From Deltaproteobacteria bacterium (GTDB lineage Bacteria; UBA10199; JACPAL01; JACOUP01): a DNA stretch of 5,396 bases. Under the pieces are notes generated by a model. It saw only the letters and a list, made by a program, of their open reading frames with translations, did not search any database and had not been told where the DNA came from. This document shows, one piece after another, positions 4,624 to 5,396 of the stretch. A program made the translations under genes and the position numbers. Position 1 is the stretch's first letter. The number at the start of each line of letters is the position of its first letter. The stretch is taken from positions 1 through 5,396 of the forward strand of contig JAUSKE010000029.1 of the NCBI GenBank assembly GCA_030649435.1. Direction: 5' to 3'.

Positions 4624-5396
4624 ATGTTGGAACACCGATTTTCAAAACTCCTTGTTTTCGTCACTTTTTGTCTCCTACTCCTGGGTGGTTTTGTTCATAA
4701 CACCGGATCGAGCCTCGCTTGTCCTGATTGGCCACTCTGCTACGGGAGTCTGATGCCGGAGATGAAAGGGGGGGTGGCGATTGAACATAGCCACCGGCTC
4801 CTCGCCTCTGCCGTCGGGTTGATGACGATCGTTCTCTCCATTCTCCTTTGGAAACGACGAAGGGAAGATAAAAAATTACAGAGGATGGGAGTCATCGCCC
4901 TTGTGCTGGTTATCGTTCAAGGGCTCTTGGGAGGGGTCACCGTTATTTACCAACTCCCATCCCTCATTTCGACCACTCACTTGGCGGTTTCGATGTTGTT
5001 TTTTTCATTGTTGATTGTGATTGCGTGGAAAACTAACCCCTCCTCACCTCCCCTTACTTCAAGGGGAGGAACCCTCCATTCCCCCTCTTGGGATAAGAGG
5101 GGGTTGGGGGGAGTTAGTAAAAAAACGCATCCCTACATCTTCTTCGTCACCGCAATGGTCTACCTCCAGATCATCCTCGGCGCCTTCATCCGTCATACTG
5201 AGGCGGGGCTCATCTGCCCCGAGCTACCGCTCTGTTACGGATTTTTTTGGCCCTCCAGTCTGACCGCCGCGAACGAGTTTCATATGGCGCACCGGATCGG
5301 TGGAATCATTGTGGCGCTTCTAGTTTTTTCCCTTCCACTGTTCGTCAAAGATCGTCTTCTTTCCGTCCTTGCCTCTCTCCTTGTTTTCGTGCAGAT
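4624..5396 (+). CDS. ctaA: Heme A synthase (CtaA/COX15), 3' end outside window
   Basis: An integral membrane enzyme that oxidises the C8 methyl group of heme O to the formyl group of heme A, needed by aa3-type cytochrome oxidases. The first 257 residues are present and the frame is open at the right edge. N-half: TM1 about 9-25, CPDWPLCYG with C33 and C39, catalytic-type E54 and heme ligand-type H57 in EHSHR (54-58), TM2 about 58-76, TM3 about 88-108 with QGLLGGVT, and TM4 about 115-135 with H119. C-half repeats the pattern: TM5 about 171-189, RHTEAGLICPELPLCYG (190-206) with C198 and C204, and HMAHR (220-224) with H223. The last two TM helices and the final conserved His should lie beyond the edge. 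Having a Cys pair in both halves matches the Bacillus subtilis type. Residues 137-165 (TNPSSPPL...GLGGVS) are encoded by an inserted palindromic repeat in the loop between TM4 and TM5. The gene is transcribed divergently from the methyltransferase. Confidence 0.93.
   Translation, partial: MLEHRFSKLLVFVTFCLLLLGGFVHNTGSSLACPDWPLCYGSLMPEMKGGVAIEHSHRLLASAVGLMTIVLSILLWKRRREDKKLQRMGVIALVLVIVQGLLGGVTVIYQLPSLISTTHLAVSMLFFSLLIVIAWKTNPSSPPLTSRGGTLHSPSWDKRGLGGVSKKTHPYIFFVTAMVYLQIILGAFIRHTEAGLICPELPLCYGFFWPSSLTAANEFHMAHRIGGIIVALLVFSLPLFVKDRLLSVLASLLVFVQ
5032..5118. repeat. 87-bp palindromic repeat element inserted in frame within ctaA (MITE- or RPE-like)
   Basis: The ends are ACTAAC (5032-5037) and its perfect inverse GTTAGT (5113-5118). 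The next nine bases inward are also partly inverted, with 11 of 15 end positions matching overall. Inside are two tandem hairpins, each with a perfect 9-bp stem and 5-nt loop: CCTCCCCTT/AAGGGGAGG (5047-5055 and 5061-5069, loop ACTTC) and CCCCCTCTT/AAGAGGGGG (5081-5089 and 5095-5103, loop GGGAT). Composition is pyrimidine-rich then purine-rich, unlike the surrounding gene. Runs of A flank both ends, so an AAA target duplication is possible but weak. The 87 bases are exactly 29 codons in phase with ctaA and contain no stop in that frame. No second copy or transposase is in the window. Mobility is inferred from structure only. Confidence 0.8.

Noticed and set aside
4531..4635. Longer methyltransferase starting with GTG at 4635, which has AAGGAG upstream.
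   Set aside because: The 12-base spacing is long, the 35 added residues do not resemble the family, and the start would overlap the beginning of ctaA. The family N-terminus begins at 4530.
5032..5118. CRISPR repeat or full insertion sequence.
   Set aside because: Only one copy with no spacers and no transposase frame; the structure fits a small palindromic repeat instead.
5021..5263. 80-codon plus-strand frame running through the palindromic element.
   Set aside because: It is an out-of-phase shadow of ctaA, whose frame carries clear CtaA motifs before and after it.

Overview
The window is about 5.4 kb of compact bacterial chromosome with roughly balanced GC. It carries six protein genes, two of them cut by the window edges, and no gene-free stretch longer than about 100 bases. 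The gene set (adenosylmethionine cycle enzymes, a stand-alone receiver protein, a TPR protein, heme A synthase) suggests a free-living bacterium that can respire with a heme A-type terminal oxidase. The short, archaeal/thermophile-type AhcY and the style of the proteins fit a deltaproteobacterial or related uncultivated lineage. That placement is inference; there is no marker gene here to settle it.

Layout from left to right. (1) 1-594, plus strand: the C-terminal part of a charged TPR/coiled-coil protein that runs in from the left edge. (2) 566-3607, minus strand: a tightly packed transcription unit read right to left, metK, then ahcY, then a single-domain response regulator. metK and ahcY overlap by 4 bases (ATGA). 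ahcY and the receiver gene overlap by 14 bases. The receiver gene overlaps the TPR gene tail to tail by 29 bases. A good sigma70-type promoter (TTGACT-16-TATACT) lies just upstream of metK, followed by a leader of about 48 nt that can be drawn with its ribosome binding site paired. (3) 3712-4530, minus strand: a SAM-dependent methyltransferase of the leucine carboxyl methyltransferase (LCM/PPM1) type, upstream of metK in the same direction. (4) 4531-4623: a 93-base divergent intergenic region with a perfect 7-bp inverted repeat. (5) 4624 to the right edge, plus strand: the start of ctaA (heme A synthase), still open at the window end.

How the genes work together: MetK makes SAM from methionine and ATP, methyltransferases such as the neighbouring LCM-type enzyme convert it to S-adenosylhomocysteine (SAH), and AhcY splits SAH to adenosine and homocysteine. 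This part of the window is therefore a small SAM-use and SAH-recycling cluster with a receiver protein attached by overlap. ctaA belongs to a separate, divergently read respiratory unit.

The most unusual object is an 87-bp palindromic element (5032-5118) inside ctaA. It has 6-bp terminal inverted repeats, two perfect 9-bp hairpins with 5-nt loops, and a length of exactly 29 codons. It keeps the frame open and adds a Pro/Ser/Gly-rich segment to the loop between the two four-helix halves of the enzyme. It looks like a small mobile palindromic repeat that inserted into a coding gene without breaking it.
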